Assembly: GCA_035656415.1 (NCBI GenBank)
Contig: DASRSM010000146.1
Coordinates: 1-30,285 of the forward strand
DNA: 30,285 nucleotides
Source of the DNA: JAFAHZ01 sp035656415
GTDB taxonomy: Bacteria > Vulcanimicrobiota > Vulcanimicrobiia > Vulcanimicrobiales > Vulcanimicrobiaceae
Reading direction: 5' to 3'
Position numbers and translations under genes: made by a program. A model generated the notes under the pieces. It saw only the letters and a list, made by a program, of their open reading frames with translations, did not search any database and was not told the DNA's origin. Every line of letters starts with the position of its first letter. Position 1 is the stretch's first letter. Positions 1 through 7,773 of this stretch are shown here, piece by piece.

Positions 1-13
1 GTCGTCGAGAGAC

Positions 14-46
14 GATCCCGGCATCGCGCGAGCGCTGCCCGGGATC
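14..46. other. GC-rich inverted repeat upstream of the first gene
   Basis: GATCCCGG at 14-21 pairs with CCGGGATC at 39-46, an eight-base-pair perfect stem with a 17-base loop that can pair two bases further. No T-run follows, so it is at best a weak or Rho-assisted end for a gene lying left of the window. The rest of 1-182 holds no recognisable gene. Two forward frames close by about 160 and the third continues as a meaningless overlap into the next gene, so I read it as the spacer and promoter region of the gene at 183. Confidence 0.35.
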
Positions 47-182
47 ACACCGTGTGCTGCCGGCGGGAGTCCGGCGCGCGAATCGTCGGGAATACGCGTT
101 CGCCCGGCGCCAACCATCGGTTTCCTCGTGGAATAGATGGCTATGGATTTAGGAACGGTAGCCTGACGATAGGTTTGACAGA

Positions 183-800
183 ATGCAAATCCAAATCGGC
201 GTCATGGGGTCGGCGGGCGGCCAAATTGCGCCCGAGCACCTTGGTTTGGCACGCCGGGTCGGCCACCGCATCGCCGAGCGGAGCTGCACGATCGTCACGG
301 GCGCTTGCCCGGGTCTGCCGCACGCTGCTGTGCTCGGCGCCACCGAAGCCGGCGGGGTTAGCCTGGGTGTCTCTCCGGCGCTTTCGCGGGAGGAGCACAT
401 CAACGTCTACGGCTCGCCGCTGCAGCCGTACACGTCGATCGTCTTTACCGGCTCGGGGCTGATGGGACGCGAGACGCACAACATCCACAGCTCCGATTTC
501 GTCATCTTCGTGGGCGGCCGCAGCGGTACGCTCGGCGAGTTCGCCATCGCCTACGACGAGGGCAAACTCATCGGCATCTTGACCAACTCGGGCGGCATCA
601 GCAACGAGTTCGTGCCCATCTCCAAGATGGTGCAGAAAGAGACGGGCTCCATCATCATTACCGACGACGCTCCCGAAAAACTCGTCGATCGTCTTCTCGA
701 GATCTACGAAAAGAACCCGATCCCAAGCGCGATAGCGTTCAACCGCACCGAAGAGTTTCCGATCCGGCGCCCGCGAGTAACGGATGAAACGCGTGGCTGA
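183..800 (+). CDS. LOG/SLOG Rossmann-fold family protein (205 aa)
   Basis: The protein has the SLOG (LOG, DprA/Smf-related) nucleotide-binding fold. Residues 4-13 form the first strand and glycine turn (IGVMGSAGGQ), residues 37-44 read IVTGACPG, and the family hallmark GGRSGTLGE lies at 111-119, a variant of the GGxxGTxxE motif that shapes the active site in lysine-decarboxylase-like phosphoribohydrolases. Characterised LOG proteins release free cytokinin-type bases from nucleotides, but many bacterial members have no proven substrate, so the reaction here is open. It is cytosolic, with no signal peptide. The ATG start is the first that leaves the fold intact and no clear Shine-Dalgarno precedes it. 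The gene overlaps the next by 17 bases, so the two are probably co-translated. The family is secure and the substrate is not. Confidence 0.75.
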   Translation: MQIQIGVMGSAGGQIAPEHLGLARRVGHRIAERSCTIVTGACPGLPHAAVLGATEAGGVSLGVSPALSREEHINVYGSPLQPYTSIVFTGSGLMGRETHNIHSSDFVIFVGGRSGTLGEFAIAYDEGKLIGILTNSGGISNEFVPISKMVQKETGSIIITDDAPEKLVDRLLEIYEKNPIPSAIAFNRTEEFPIRRPRVTDETRG

Positions 801-2151
801 GTTAACGTTTATCGGGGCCGCCGGCACCGTAACCGGCAGCAAGCATTTGTTGACCATCGGCGAGCGCCACGTGTTCGTCGACTGCGGTTTGTTTCAGGGC
901 GTCGTCGACGTGCGCGCGCTCAACGACGTGCCGCTGCCCGTTCCGGCAAAGCAGATCGACGCGGTCGTCATCACGCACGGTCACTTGGATCACATCGGCT
1001 ATCTGCCGAAGCTGGTTCACGACGGTTTCACGGGGCAGATCTACTGTACGCCCCCGACGCGCTCGTTGATGCAGATCGTGCTCGACGACTCGGCTCACCT
1101 GCAGCAGACGCTTTACGCGCGCGGGTATCACCACGAACGTCCGCACGCGCCGCCGATGTACTATAACGAAACCGACGTCGCCGCGACGATGGCTCTCGTG
1201 AAGACGGTTCCACTCGGGCAAACGTTCGACGTCGTCCAGGGCGCCGCGGCGACGTATCGTAACGCCGGACACATCATCGGTTCGGCATTCGCGTCGATGA
1301 CGATCGAAGGTAAACGCGTGACGTTTTCCGGCGATTTGGGACGGTACGATCGTCCGCTGATGTACGATCCCGAGCCGATCGGTGCCGCCGACGTCCTCGT
1401 GAGCGAATCGACCTACGGCGATCGCATTCATCCGCCGGATCCTTCGGAAGAACTGCGTTCGGCGCTGCTTGCGGCAATCGCGCGCGGCGGCCCGATCGTG
1501 ATTCCGGCGTTTGCGGTCGAGCGTTCGCAAGACATTCTCATGGCGATCGCGCAGCTCCAACAAGCCGATTCGGAAATCGCCAAGCTTCCGGTCTATCTCG
1601 ATAGTCCGATGGCCGCCAAGGTCGACGATTTGTTCGAGTCGTTCCCCGACGCGCACAAACCGATTCCGCGCGACGGCGCGCGGACGCCGTTCGGCGTGCG
1701 GAACTTCACCTTGTGCCTCACCAGCGACCAGTCGAAAGCGCTCAACGCGCTCCACGAGCCGTGCGTCATCGTCTCGGCTAGCGGCATGGCGGCGGGCGGA
1801 CGCATCCTCCACCATCTCCATAACCGGCTGACGGATCCGACCGCAACGGTGATTTTCGCAGGCTACCAAAGTGCCGGGACGCTGGGCTATCTCATGATTC
1901 ACGGCGCGCACACGCTCCGTATCTTCGGCGACACGCTTCCGATCGAGGCGAACATCGTGCATCTTTCCGGTTTCTCCGCGCACGCGGATCAGAACGACCT
2001 CAAGCGCTGGTTCGGAACGTCTACGACCAAGCCGCGACTGTACGCCGTTCACGGCGAGGTTGAATCCGCCACGGCCGTTGCGACGCTCGCTACGGCCGCG
2101 TTCGGCTGGAACGCCGACGTCGCGCGGCGCGGCACGACGGTGACGATCTGA
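784..2151 (+). CDS. Metallo-beta-lactamase-fold beta-CASP hydrolase, ribonuclease-like (455 aa)
   Basis: This is a beta-CASP nuclease of the archaeal CPSF / bacterial YSH1-like type. The metal motif HGHLDH sits at 65-70, the metal-bridging aspartate lies in GDLGRYD near 183, and SESTYGD near 208 is the usual motif before the beta-CASP insert. The C-terminal motifs FSAHAD and VHGE follow near 398 and 420. These are the conserved motifs of RNA-processing endo/exonucleases that use two zinc ions. At 455 residues it matches the family's usual 450-470. No KH or RNA-binding extension is present. The start overlaps the LOG gene by 17 bases and the stop overlaps the threonine aldolase start in TGATG, so it belongs to one operon. 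It presumably acts on RNA in the cytosol, though some relatives remain unassigned hydrolases. Confidence 0.88.
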   Translation: MKRVAELTFIGAAGTVTGSKHLLTIGERHVFVDCGLFQGVVDVRALNDVPLPVPAKQIDAVVITHGHLDHIGYLPKLVHDGFTGQIYCTPPTRSLMQIVLDDSAHLQQTLYARGYHHERPHAPPMYYNETDVAATMALVKTVPLGQTFDVVQGAAATYRNAGHIIGSAFASMTIEGKRVTFSGDLGRYDRPLMYDPEPIGAADVLVSESTYGDRIHPPDPSEELRSALLAAIARGGPIVIPAFAVERSQDILMAIAQLQQADSEIAKLPVYLDSPMAAKVDDLFESFPDAHKPIPRDGARTPFGVRNFTLCLTSDQSKALNALHEPCVIVSASGMAAGGRILHHLHNRLTDPTATVIFAGYQSAGTLGYLMIHGAHTLRIFGDTLPIEANIVHLSGFSAHADQNDLKRWFGTSTTKPRLYAVHGEVESATAVATLATAAFGWNADVARRGTTVTI

Positions 2152-3173
2152 TGAACCGCAACTTTGCCAGCGATAACACCGCACCGGTCGCGCCCGAGAT
2201 CGTAAAAGCGATACTGGCTGCAAACGAAGGCGCCGCTATTCCTTATGGTGGTGACGACTGGACTGCGCGCGCCAAGCAACGCTTCCGCGAACAGTTCGGG
2301 GCCGAGACCGACGTCTATTTTGCATTCAACGGTACCGGAGCGAACGTCGCAGGCTTGAGCGCACTGCTCCGCCCGTGGGAGGCCGTCCTGTGTCCTGAAA
2401 GCGCACATCTGCAGACGGACGAGTGCGGCGCATTCGAGCGTTTCAGCGGTTCCAAGATCATTCCGATACCGACGAAGGACGGCAAGCTGAAGCCGGCCGA
2501 CCTCGAGCCGTACTTAAGACCGGTCGACGTGCACTTTCCGCAGCCGCGAATACTGTCGATTTCGCAAGGCACCGAATACGGCGGCGTGTACGAGCTCGAG
2601 GAGTTGCGGGGCCTGTGTGCATTCGCCCACGAGCGCGGGCTGAGCGTGCACGTCGACGGCGCGCGGCTCAGCAACGCAGCCGCCGCTCTGGGCGTCTCGC
2701 TGAAGGTCGTGACCGCGAGCGTTGACCTCTTGACCTTCGGCGGGACGAAAAACGGCATGATGCTCGGCGACGCAATCTGTTTTCTGAAACCGGGCCTGGG
2801 AAGCGGATCGGCCGCGTTCGTGCAAAAGCAAGCCATGCAGCTGTCGTCCAAAATGCGCTACATCGCCGCGCAGTTCGAAGCGGTGCTCACCGGCGATTTG
2901 TGGCTGCAATATGCGTCGCACGCCAACGCGATGACGAAACGCCTGGAGGAGCGCGTCCGAAGCATCGACGGTGTCAAAATCACGCGGCCGGTGCGATGCA
3001 ACGCGATTTTCGCCACGCTCGACCGCGCCGCGATCGAGCGCGTACAGCGCGAGTACTCGTTTCTCGTGTGGGACGAACGGTTACCTGAGGTGCGCTGGAT
3101 GACGCACTGGGCAACGACCCCTTCGGACGTCGACGCCTTTGCCGATGCGCTGCAGCGGGCGGTTTCGCCGTGA
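2151..3173 (+). CDS. ltaE: Low-specificity L-threonine aldolase (340 aa)
   Basis: A fold-type I pyridoxal-phosphate enzyme of the beta-eliminating lyase group that splits L-threonine or L-allo-threonine into glycine and acetaldehyde. The N-terminus NFASDNTAPVAPEI is the family opening (usually SDTvT.P), FNGTGANV near 59-66 contacts the cofactor phosphate, HVDGARLSNA near 163-172 holds the aspartate that pairs with the PLP ring, and FGGTKNG at 196-202 holds the Schiff-base lysine, K200. Length matches E. coli LtaE (333). It lies between the beta-CASP gene (TGATG overlap) and a threonine/serine dehydratase (GTGA overlap), so two competing threonine-consuming enzymes are made from one transcript. 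Preference for threonine or allo-threonine cannot be read from the sequence. Confidence 0.9.
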   Translation: MNRNFASDNTAPVAPEIVKAILAANEGAAIPYGGDDWTARAKQRFREQFGAETDVYFAFNGTGANVAGLSALLRPWEAVLCPESAHLQTDECGAFERFSGSKIIPIPTKDGKLKPADLEPYLRPVDVHFPQPRILSISQGTEYGGVYELEELRGLCAFAHERGLSVHVDGARLSNAAAALGVSLKVVTASVDLLTFGGTKNGMMLGDAICFLKPGLGSGSAAFVQKQAMQLSSKMRYIAAQFEAVLTGDLWLQYASHANAMTKRLEERVRSIDGVKITRPVRCNAIFATLDRAAIERVQREYSFLVWDERLPEVRWMTHWATTPSDVDAFADALQRAVSP

Positions 3174-4120
3174 AAGCGATTACGCCTGAAGCGATCGAGG
3201 CGGCGCGCGAGCGGATCGCCGGAACGATTTTGCGCACGCCGCTGGTGAAGCTGCAGACCGGCGGCAATCTCCCCGAGATCTATCTGAAGCTCGAGAATCT
3301 CCAGCCGATCAACTCGTTCAAGCTGCGCGGCGCGGCGAACGCGGTCGCGATGCTGCCGCCGGAGCGGCGCGCGCTCGGCGTGTGGACCGTCAGTGCGGGA
3401 AACGCGGGCCAAGGCGTCGCGTACGCCGCGCGGGAAGCCGGCGTTCCGTGCACGGTCGTAACGATCGAGACTGCGCCGGCAACGAAAGTCGAGCGTATGC
3501 GCGCGCTCGGCGCCAATCTCGTGAAAGCGCCGTTCGACGCATGCTGGGAAGCGATGGAGCGCGGCAGCTTTCCCGGTGTCGAGGGAACGTTCGTTCACCC
3601 GTTCGACGACGACGACTTCATCGCGGGCAACGCGACGATGGGGTTGGAGATCGTCGAAGATCTTCCGAACGTCGCGACGGTTCTTTGCGCGATGGGCGGC
3701 GGGGGTTTGGCAACCGGCGTTGCCAGCGGCGTGCGGGCCTGTAAACCGGGCGTCAAAATCTACGTTGCCGAGCCGGAAACGGCCGCGCCGGCGTCGGTTT
3801 CGTTTGCGGCCGGCAAAGCGTCGGTTTTCGAGGGCTGGTCGGCAACGTTCGTCGACGGCGCGGGCGGGAAAAGCGTTTTTCCGCGAATGTGGGATCGCAT
3901 GCAAGGACTCGTCGACGGAGCAATCGTCGTAACGCTCGACGAGGTCAAACGCGCAATGCGCGTCCTTGCCGAAAAATCGCGCGTGCTCGCAGAAGGTGCG
4001 GGCGCGTTGCCGGTCGCCGCAGCATTGCGCGGCGGGTACGACGGCCCCATCGTCTGCGTCGTCTCGGGCGGCAACATCGAACTCTCGACGTTCTGCGAAC
4101 TAACGTCATCCGTTACGTAG
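3170..4120 (+). CDS. PLP-dependent threonine/serine dehydratase (316 aa)
   Basis: A fold-type II PLP enzyme. It opens with a helix and TPLVKL. The cofactor lysine is K51 in NSFKLRGA, the substrate-binding loop is SAGNAGQG near 76-83, and the phosphate-binding glycine loop is GGGGLATG near 177-184. It lacks the C-terminal ACT-like regulatory domain of the long biosynthetic IlvA, so it is probably the catabolic or serine-racemase-like short form, about 315-330 residues. The expected reaction is threonine to 2-oxobutyrate plus ammonia, or serine to pyruvate. Threo-3-hydroxyaspartate ammonia-lyase or serine racemase are close alternatives. The GTG start overlaps the aldolase stop in GTGA, which fixes the start. 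The likely product 2-oxobutyrate would be a plausible substrate for the 2-oxoacid dehydrogenase encoded from 11210. Confidence 0.85.
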   Translation: MKAITPEAIEAARERIAGTILRTPLVKLQTGGNLPEIYLKLENLQPINSFKLRGAANAVAMLPPERRALGVWTVSAGNAGQGVAYAAREAGVPCTVVTIETAPATKVERMRALGANLVKAPFDACWEAMERGSFPGVEGTFVHPFDDDDFIAGNATMGLEIVEDLPNVATVLCAMGGGGLATGVASGVRACKPGVKIYVAEPETAAPASVSFAAGKASVFEGWSATFVDGAGGKSVFPRMWDRMQGLVDGAIVVTLDEVKRAMRVLAEKSRVLAEGAGALPVAAALRGGYDGPIVCVVSGGNIELSTFCELTSSVT

Positions 4121-4161
4121 GCGTTAACGTCTGGATAACCTGGGCCTGGTACGCTGCAGGG

Positions 4162-4980
4162 GTGATCGTCGCACAGATCACCGACTTGCACATAAAGCGG
4201 CGTGGGCATTTTCTGCACCACATGCCGCACGTCGCCCAGCCCCTTCGCAAAGCGTTGAACGCGATCGAACGATGGCCGCAGCGGCCGGCGTGCATCGTCG
4301 CGACGGGCGATCTCACCGAATCGGGCTCGCCGGAAGAATATCGCAGACTGCGCGAGCTTTTGGAACCCTTCGGCGTTCCTATCTATCTCGTTCCCGGTAA
4401 TCACGACAATCGCGACGCGATCCGCAAGGCGTTTCCCGACCGCGCGTATTTGCACGAGTTCGAACCCGCCATCCAGTTTACGGTCGAGTTCCGCGCGTTG
4501 CGCGTGATCGCGCTCGATACGAGCCAAGGACGTCGCCGCGGCGGATATCTCGACAAAACGCGTTTGGCGTGGCTCACCGATCGGTTGGCCGAACGGCCGT
4601 TGACGCCGACCATTTTGGCGATGCACCATCCGCCGTTTCCGACCGGCGTGCCGAATTTCGACGGACAACAGTTCGAAGGGCGCGACGCTTTGGGCGCCAT
4701 CGTGCGGGAGCATCCGCAAATTTGCAGGGTGATCGGCGGCCACGTTCATCAGCCGTTGGTGCGACCGTGGTGCGGCACCGTGGGGGTCACGGCGCCGAGC
4801 ACGGCGCCGACGCTCGTGCTCCATCCGCGTGCACCCGGCCTCTCGTGGGAGCCGGGTGGGTTTTTGTTACACCGTTACGATGCCGACGCCGGCCTGACGA
4901 CGGAACTGGTTCGCACGCTCACGCAGTCCAGTCGAGCATCGATTCCCAGTGCGGTTTCGGAAACGCTTCCTTACTCTTAA
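4162..4980 (+). CDS. cpdA: CpdA-like metallophosphoesterase (272 aa)
   Basis: A calcineurin-type phosphoesterase resembling 3',5'-cyclic-AMP phosphodiesterase CpdA. All metal motifs are present: DLH at 8-10, GD with D50, GNHD at 79-82, the histidine pair H155-H156 in MHHPP, and GHVH at 193-196. Length equals E. coli CpdA (275). The open frame extends back into the dehydratase gene, but that part is meaningless; the GTG at 4162 places the conserved strand VAQITDLH at the usual position, with a purine-rich AGGGG touching the start. It follows the dehydratase after 41 bases. The last 62 bases overlap the tail of the oppositely directed oxidoreductase gene. A hairpin followed by a T-run lies inside the gene at 4832-4865. 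Cyclic nucleotides are the likely substrate, but other phosphodiesters are possible. Confidence 0.85.
   Translation: MIVAQITDLHIKRRGHFLHHMPHVAQPLRKALNAIERWPQRPACIVATGDLTESGSPEEYRRLRELLEPFGVPIYLVPGNHDNRDAIRKAFPDRAYLHEFEPAIQFTVEFRALRVIALDTSQGRRRGGYLDKTRLAWLTDRLAERPLTPTILAMHHPPFPTGVPNFDGQQFEGRDALGAIVREHPQICRVIGGHVHQPLVRPWCGTVGVTAPSTAPTLVLHPRAPGLSWEPGGFLLHRYDADAGLTTELVRTLTQSSRASIPSAVSETLPYS
4832..4865 (+). terminator. Intrinsic-terminator-like hairpin inside the phosphodiesterase gene
   Basis: CACCCGGC at 4832-4839 pairs perfectly with GCCGGGTG at 4851-4858 across an 11-base loop. GG and then TTTTTGTT follow at once from 4859. A GC-rich eight-pair stem with a T-run on the plus strand is the classic Rho-independent signature and the best one I found in the window. 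It lies about 115 bases before the stop codon, inside a stretch that encodes the conserved PGGFLLHRYDAD-type tail of CpdA proteins. It could therefore end a share of transcripts before the gene is complete, or be masked by translating ribosomes. Confidence 0.5.
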
Positions 4981-6157
4981 TCGCCTCGACGTACTTGCGT
5001 TTGCCGGCCCGGTTGCCTTTGCCGAGCATCAAACCGCCGACCAGACGATCCTGCCAAAAGAATAGCGCGCGATACCATTTCTTCTCGCGGTCGATCTTAC
5101 GAACCATGTCGAGGTCGGAACGAAGCTCGGGGCTCATCCCGAACTGCGTGATCGTCTGCCCCTTGAAAAGCAGCGACGAGTACTCAGGAACGTCGTGATA
5201 TTTTTCGCTGCCGCCCATCATGTTGAGGGCCGCGACCTTGCCGTGCGCGCCCGCGTTGTTCCAGGTCCCCATGCGGTAACGCACCTCGAGGATGGGGTCG
5301 TAGAAATCCGCGACGTCGCCGGCCGCATAGACCCCGCGGACGTTCGTTTCGAGATGGTCGTCGCAGAGAATTCCGTTCTTGCTCGTCTGGATGCCGCTGC
5401 CGTCGCAGACCTCGGTGTTCATCGTTAGACCGAAGCCGTACGCGTAACACTGCGCTTCGATCTCCATCCCCTGATTCGTGCGCACCTTGGTGACGACGCC
5501 GTTCGAGCGGATGAATTCGTCGACTTCGTGACCGTAGTGCATGTACACGCCGTCGGCTTGCGCGGCTTCGTGGAGCAACTCGCCGGCCAGTTCGTCCATG
5601 ACTCGATGCAGCCCGCGCGGTCCGCGCATCAGCCAATGCGTCTCGATGCCGCGCGCGCTAAACGCTTCGGCAAGCTCGTAGGCTATGAAGGATCCGCCGA
5701 TCGCGACCGCCGCTTTACTGCGATCGATTTGCTCGGAGATCGCGCGCGTGTCGTCGAGGTATTGAAACGGAAAGAGATTTGCGGCGCCGTCGGCACCCGG
5801 CTTTCCGGTCGGATTGGGCCGGCCGCCCGTTGAGATCAGCAGCGCGTCGTACGGAAAAGAGCGTCCGTCGGCAACGACGACGCGCTCCTGCGTGTCGATG
5901 CGCTCGACGCGCGTTCGAAGGTGCAGATCGATGCGATGCTGCTCGTGCCACGCTTCATCGCGAATCATGACCTTGGCCTCTGGAATCTGCTTGCGCAGCA
6001 TCGGCGGTAGCGAGATCCGATTGTAGAGCGTGTACGGTTCGTCGCCGAACAGCACGATTTCGCACGACGGATCGTGCTTGCGAAGCTGCTCGGCTGCAGT
6101 GGTACCTGCAAACCCGTTGCCGACGATAACGTACTTGCGAACGTCCGAACTCGCCAA
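4919..6157 (-). CDS. FAD-dependent NAD(P)H oxidoreductase (412 aa)
   Basis: A pyridine-nucleotide-disulfide-type flavoprotein related to rubredoxin/ferredoxin reductases and the N-terminal half of NirB. The FAD dinucleotide motif GNGFAG is at 13-18, ATG-like STGGRPNPTG closes the first FAD region, a second Rossmann motif GGSFIAYELAEAF binds NAD(P)H, and AAGDVADF is the C-terminal FAD motif. The redox-active CxxC of disulfide reductases is absent, so it probably passes electrons to a protein partner or small acceptor. The frame is open to an ATG at 6226. I prefer the TTG at 6157 because GGAGG stands five bases before it, it leaves seven residues before the first strand, and the ATG would share its bases with the start of the divergent gene. 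No partner rubredoxin or ferredoxin gene is nearby. Confidence 0.8.
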   Translation of the reverse strand: MASSDVRKYVIVGNGFAGTTAAEQLRKHDPSCEIVLFGDEPYTLYNRISLPPMLRKQIPEAKVMIRDEAWHEQHRIDLHLRTRVERIDTQERVVVADGRSFPYDALLISTGGRPNPTGKPGADGAANLFPFQYLDDTRAISEQIDRSKAAVAIGGSFIAYELAEAFSARGIETHWLMRGPRGLHRVMDELAGELLHEAAQADGVYMHYGHEVDEFIRSNGVVTKVRTNQGMEIEAQCYAYGFGLTMNTEVCDGSGIQTSKNGILCDDHLETNVRGVYAAGDVADFYDPILEVRYRMGTWNNAGAHGKVAALNMMGGSEKYHDVPEYSSLLFKGQTITQFGMSPELRSDLDMVRKIDREKKWYRALFFWQDRLVGGLMLGKGNRAGKRKYVEAIKSKEAFPKPHWESMLDWTA

Positions 6158-6162
6158 ATGCA

Positions 6163-6167
6163 CCTCC
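6163..6167 (-). promoter_or_regulatory. Shine-Dalgarno site deciding the oxidoreductase start
   Basis: On the minus strand GGAGG is followed after five bases by TTG at 6157. The longer alternative ATG at 6226 has no Shine-Dalgarno at normal distance, its nearest GAGG being about 15 bases away. This favours the shorter protein and leaves roughly 67 bases of divergent spacer for promoters. Confidence 0.5.
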
Positions 6168-6224
6168 ACGGCAGCGGTTTGCGCTTGCCGGCCAGGCCAT
6201 GGTTCGCTATCGAACGAAGTCGTC

Positions 6225-6578
6225 ATGCCGATGGATGTACGCCTCGTTCAGCTGCTCGGCTCGTTCATCACCGCGCGCAGCCAATATTCGCTATCCCGGC
6301 TCGAGTACGCCATGCAGCATGGCGAAGAACCCGCACCGCCGGTGATCGATCGCCTGTTAGAGCCGTCGGAACGAGCGCTGCGTGAGGAATGGCCCGCCTT
6401 GGAATCCCAGCTCGAGGCGGCGATCGACTACGTAAAGCGGCTGGAGCAAAACCGAACGTCGCGCGGCGGACGGGACGAAAGCTTTCGCTGGCTGCAGCGA
6501 TCGGTGCGCGAGCTCGACCAGTACGCCCGGGCGATCCGCTGGGTTATGACCGTCAGCGAAAACGAAACCGAGCGTTAG
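6225..6578 (+). CDS. Small charged helical protein of unknown function (117 aa)
   Basis: I do not recognise this protein. It begins MPMDVRLVQLLGSF, has no signal peptide or membrane segment, and is rich in Glu, Arg, Gln and Leu. The pattern suggests three or four long helices, with a probable coiled-coil or helical bundle over residues 45-80 (SERALREEWPALESQLEAAI) and a second helix near 88-105 (RWLQRSVRELDQYARAI). A second in-frame ATG at 6231 is possible, and neither start has more than a weak GAAG ahead of it. It is divergent from the FAD oxidoreductase and ends seven bases before the stop of the convergent M20 gene, so it is a single-gene transcript. Its codon use resembles its neighbours and the frame is fully open, which supports a real gene. 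Confidence 0.6.
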   Translation: MPMDVRLVQLLGSFITARSQYSLSRLEYAMQHGEEPAPPVIDRLLEPSERALREEWPALESQLEAAIDYVKRLEQNRTSRGGRDESFRWLQRSVRELDQYARAIRWVMTVSENETER

Positions 6579-6585
6579 AGACTCT

Positions 6586-7743
6586 TTAGCTAAGAGCGAT
6601 TCCCACCATCATTTTGAAGCCGATCTCGAGAGCGCGTTCGTCGATGTCGTAGCGGGCGCTATGCTGCGGTTCGATGCCCTTCTCGGGGCCGCGCGCACCG
6701 ACGATGAAGTACGATCCCGGCCGCTCCGTCTGCATGAACGCCATATCTTCGGCCCACATCACGATGTCGTGCGGATCGATCACGTTCGCCTCCCCGAGAA
6801 CTTCGCGCCCAACCGCGCGCACGACGTCGTTGATCGCGCGATCGTTGACCGTTGGCGGGTAACCCCACTGATATTCGAACTCGTAGTCGAGGCGAAGCGC
6901 GTCGCACAAACCTTCGGTAATCCGCTCCATGCGCTGCGGCATCGAATCGCGAACGGCGGGGTCGAGCGCGCGAACCGTACCGCGCAGTTCGGCGTTATCC
7001 GGAATGACGTTGAACGTCGTCCCCGCGTGAACCGAACCCACGGTGACGACCACCGGATCCTTCGGCGCAATCTCGCGACTGGCGATCGTTTGCAACATGA
7101 TGACGAGCTGAGCGGCAGCAACGATGGGATCGACGGACGAGTGCGGCATCGCACCGTGTCCTCCCCGGCCGATCAGTTTGGCCTCGAAGCGATCCGACGA
7201 TGCGAAGAACGCACCGTCACGAATGCCGATTCTTCCGCACTCCAGGCCGGTGTATAGGTGTAGGGCAAAGGTGCGATCGACGTGCGGATTTTCCAGCGCG
7301 CCGTCATCGATCATCAGCTGGTTGCCCGCGAAGCCTTCCTCACCGGGTTGAAAGCAGAACACCAGTGTGCCCTTGACGTCGCCGCGGCGTTTGGCCAACG
7401 CGCGCGCCGACGACAGCAAGATTGCAACGTGGCCGTCGTGGCCGCAGGCGTGCATGACGCCTTGAGACTGCGAGCGGTAGTCGGCCTCGCCTTGCTCGGT
7501 CACGGGCAACGCATCCATATCCGCGCGCAACAACGTCACCGGGCCGGACCTACCGCCTTTGAGCGTCGCGAGAATGCCGGTCTTGCCGATCCCGGTTCGA
7601 ATCTCGTCGAAGCCGCAATCGGCGAGCTCGCGCTCGATGTAGGCGGCCGTTTCAAACTCTTCCATCGAGAGTTCCGGGTGCGCGTGCAAGTGACGTCGAT
7701 ACCGTACGAGCTCGTCGCTGGGTACGTCGACCGGAATTGCCAT
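6586..7743 (-). CDS. M20D-family amidohydrolase / carboxypeptidase (385 aa)
   Basis: A zinc-dependent M20 peptidase-family amidohydrolase of the hippurate hydrolase / N-acyl-amino-acid deacylase type. RRHLHAHPELSMEE at 16-29 is the family opening and RADMDALP is at 73-80. MHACGHDGH at 97-105 holds metal ligands C100 and H102, the cysteine being typical of subfamily D, and E135-E136 in PGEEG include the catalytic base. GRGGHGAMPH forms part of the dimerisation lid, and a terminal histidine lies in EPQHSARYDID. It removes acyl groups from amino acids or cleaves indole-acetyl conjugates; the substrate is not readable. I use the ATG at 7743, preceded by GGAG at nine bases. An ATG five codons upstream (7758) has no ribosome site. 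The protein is cytosolic. Confidence 0.88.
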   Translation of the reverse strand: MAIPVDVPSDELVRYRRHLHAHPELSMEEFETAAYIERELADCGFDEIRTGIGKTGILATLKGGRSGPVTLLRADMDALPVTEQGEADYRSQSQGVMHACGHDGHVAILLSSARALAKRRGDVKGTLVFCFQPGEEGFAGNQLMIDDGALENPHVDRTFALHLYTGLECGRIGIRDGAFFASSDRFEAKLIGRGGHGAMPHSSVDPIVAAAQLVIMLQTIASREIAPKDPVVVTVGSVHAGTTFNVIPDNAELRGTVRALDPAVRDSMPQRMERITEGLCDALRLDYEFEYQWGYPPTVNDRAINDVVRAVGREVLGEANVIDPHDIVMWAEDMAFMQTERPGSYFIVGARGPEKGIEPQHSARYDIDERALEIGFKMMVGIALS

Positions 7744-7773
7744 TGCCACAAGCTCCATTTTACCGAAACGTTA

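Noticed and set aside
175..180. TTGACA three bases before the LOG gene start
   Set aside because: Too close to the ATG to be its -35 element, and no -10 follows at 16-18 bases.
1..182. Possible tRNA or small RNA in the left spacer (GTTCGCCC near 109)
   Set aside because: No cloverleaf can be drawn; the TTCG match is isolated.
52..462. 136-residue forward frame at the left edge
   Set aside because: Its composition is Arg/Ser-rich noise, and it overlaps the LOG-family gene in another frame.
802..2223. 473-residue minus-strand frame opposite the beta-CASP gene
   Set aside because: Arg-rich shadow frame caused by GC codon bias; the plus strand has complete catalytic motifs.
3864..3884. Nine-pair hairpin GCGGGAAAA/TTTTTCCGC in the dehydratase gene
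   Set aside because: No T-run after it; the T's are part of the stem, and it encodes conserved protein.
2858..3904. 348-residue minus-strand frame opposite the aldolase and dehydratase
   Set aside because: No motifs and an Arg-rich composition, typical of antisense shadows in high-GC genomes.
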